Of a stretch of 14,368 nt of DNA, positions 13,729 to 14,368 are shown piece by piece (within the stretch, counting starts at the first letter, position 1; the number at the start of each line of letters is the position of its first letter). The stretch is from Bacteroidota bacterium. GTDB taxonomy: Bacteria; Bacteroidota; Bacteroidia; Cytophagales; Cyclobacteriaceae. The translations under genes were made by a program, and so were the position numbers. A model generated the notes under the pieces. It had not been told where the DNA came from, did not search any database, and saw only the letters and a program-made list of their open reading frames with translations. The stretch covers positions 1-14,368 of the forward strand of contig JAEYWY010000032.1 of NCBI GenBank assembly GCA_023428695.1. Reading direction: 5' to 3'.

Positions 13729-14368
13729 ACGGAACATTCTATCGGAACATAGTTTCTCGTCAGGACTACAGACCTTTTTTCTGAGCCATCCATGATAACA
13801 AATCGGGTTTCCGAGACTACATCCACAAGCTTGAATTGTGGTCTTTCAGATTTCAATTGCTTTTTCTCATAAAACATGAGTATAAAAGTTTCCCTCGTCT
13901 TGTTAGGACTCAAGACTGTAGTTTCCTTAAACCAATCAAGGTTTTCTGAATGACAAAGAACCTCGAGCCCCTGAAATTCCGGTTCTTGAATTTGGCGGGA
14001 CCTCTCCATCAACCCCGCCTCCGCATCCACCTTCTCCACCTCGCGGTCCATGGCCTCCTCCATCGATGCTACCGGTTTTAACCCTTCAGTTTTCAGATCG
14101 GCCAGGTTAAATAGTTTCTGTTTTTTGGATGCCGAGGTCCGGATTCGCAGCTGACCACCCCGATTCTCGTCTTCCGCCTGCTTCCTGGACATCCAGTCTG
14201 CCATGGTCTCCGGCGGAGACTCACCTCCATTAGGTCCCTGCCGTGGATCGGGCGCCATACCATCCGGATCAATAAACCTTATCGGATTATCAAACGCATA
14301 ATTGTAAGGACTATGCCTGCGCATTTGATCAGCCAACGGATCAACTACGCCCCACCTTCCAATCTCCG
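13725..14368 (-). CDS. 3' end of an Rhs/YD-repeat protein with unrecognised tip, 5' end outside window
   Basis: The frame is open to the right edge of the window, where it reads 'EIGRWGVVDPLADQ', so the start lies outside. The visible part is the Rhs core end (SPYNYAFDNPIRFIDPDGM), then a Pro/Gly linker and the segment 'KKQKLFNLADLKTEGLKPVA', nearly identical to the orphan copy at 11367-12437. After 'VDAEAGL' the sequence changes to an unrelated tip of about 90 residues (MERSRQIQEPEFQG...VPIECSV). The tip contains 'SENLDWFKETTVLSPNKT' and 'ERPQFKLVDVVSETRFVIMDG' and has no toxin motif I can name. At about 90 residues it is small for a toxin domain. The stop overlaps the start of a 50-codon ORF. 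This is probably the main Rhs gene of the locus, if it extends full-length to the right. Confidence 0.82.
   Translation of the reverse strand, partial: EIGRWGVVDPLADQMRRHSPYNYAFDNPIRFIDPDGMAPDPRQGPNGGESPPETMADWMSRKQAEDENRGGQLRIRTSASKKQKLFNLADLKTEGLKPVASMEEAMDREVEKVDAEAGLMERSRQIQEPEFQGLEVLCHSENLDWFKETTVLSPNKTRETFILMFYEKKQLKSERPQFKLVDVVSETRFVIMDGSEKRSVVLTRNYVPIECSV
14011..14368 (-). repeat. Rhs core-linker repeat, copy 2
   Basis: Aligned without gaps to 11878-12235 (offset 2133) at about 95% identity by eye. The repeat is cut by the window edge and probably continues to the right. Confidence 0.88.

Overview
The window looks like chromosomal DNA of a Bacteroidota bacterium, probably a soil or water member of the Cytophagales/Chitinophagales side of the phylum. 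This is inferred from three things: Rhs/YD-repeat cores of the wording typical of that phylum (SPYNYAFDNPIRFIDPDGM), promoter boxes that match the Bacteroidota -7 consensus TAnnTTTG, and closely packed genes without clear Shine-Dalgarno sites. The exact genus cannot be read from the sequence.

Region 1 (1-4184, plus strand) holds three tightly spaced genes. The first is cut by the window edge, and the other two have signal peptides. All encode beta-rich exported or envelope proteins of unknown function.

Region 2 (about 4280-10351, plus strand) is a respiratory and nitric-oxide-defence cluster. An Rrf2-family regulator with three cysteines suited to an Fe-S cluster (NsrR/IscR type) comes first. 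It is followed by a cbb3-type heme-copper oxidase subunit I with an unusual 240-residue N-terminal extension, then a CcoO-like subunit fused to a second cytochrome c domain, then two small membrane proteins. After these come a group III truncated hemoglobin, a ScdA/YtfE (RIC) di-iron repair protein and a second hemerythrin-like protein. Two nearly identical dyad sites (23 of 24 bases) lie in front of the regulator and in front of the oxidase, so the regulator probably controls itself and the oxidase operon. The gene set points to respiration and protein repair under NO or low oxygen. The oxidase keeps the active-site Tyr and lacks the NorB glutamates, so it reads as an oxidase that may also handle NO.

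Region 3 (10352-11100) is gene-poor. It contains a decayed intergenic stretch, a 5'-truncated XRE repressor gene and a strong bidirectional terminator.

Region 4 (11101-14368, minus strand) is a polymorphic-toxin locus. The 3' end of an Rhs gene enters from the right edge with one C-terminal tip. It is followed by a 50-codon ORF overlapping its stop and a CHASE2-like lipoprotein. Further downstream is a truncated signal-peptide gene, then a second, 5'-truncated copy of the same Rhs core (about 95% identical over 358 bp by eye) with a completely different tip. That tip is a Tae4-like peptidoglycan amidase, and its stop overlaps the start of an 89-aa two-TM protein that is a good candidate for a new type of immunity protein. 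This arrangement matches an expressed Rhs gene plus a displaced (orphan) tip cassette.
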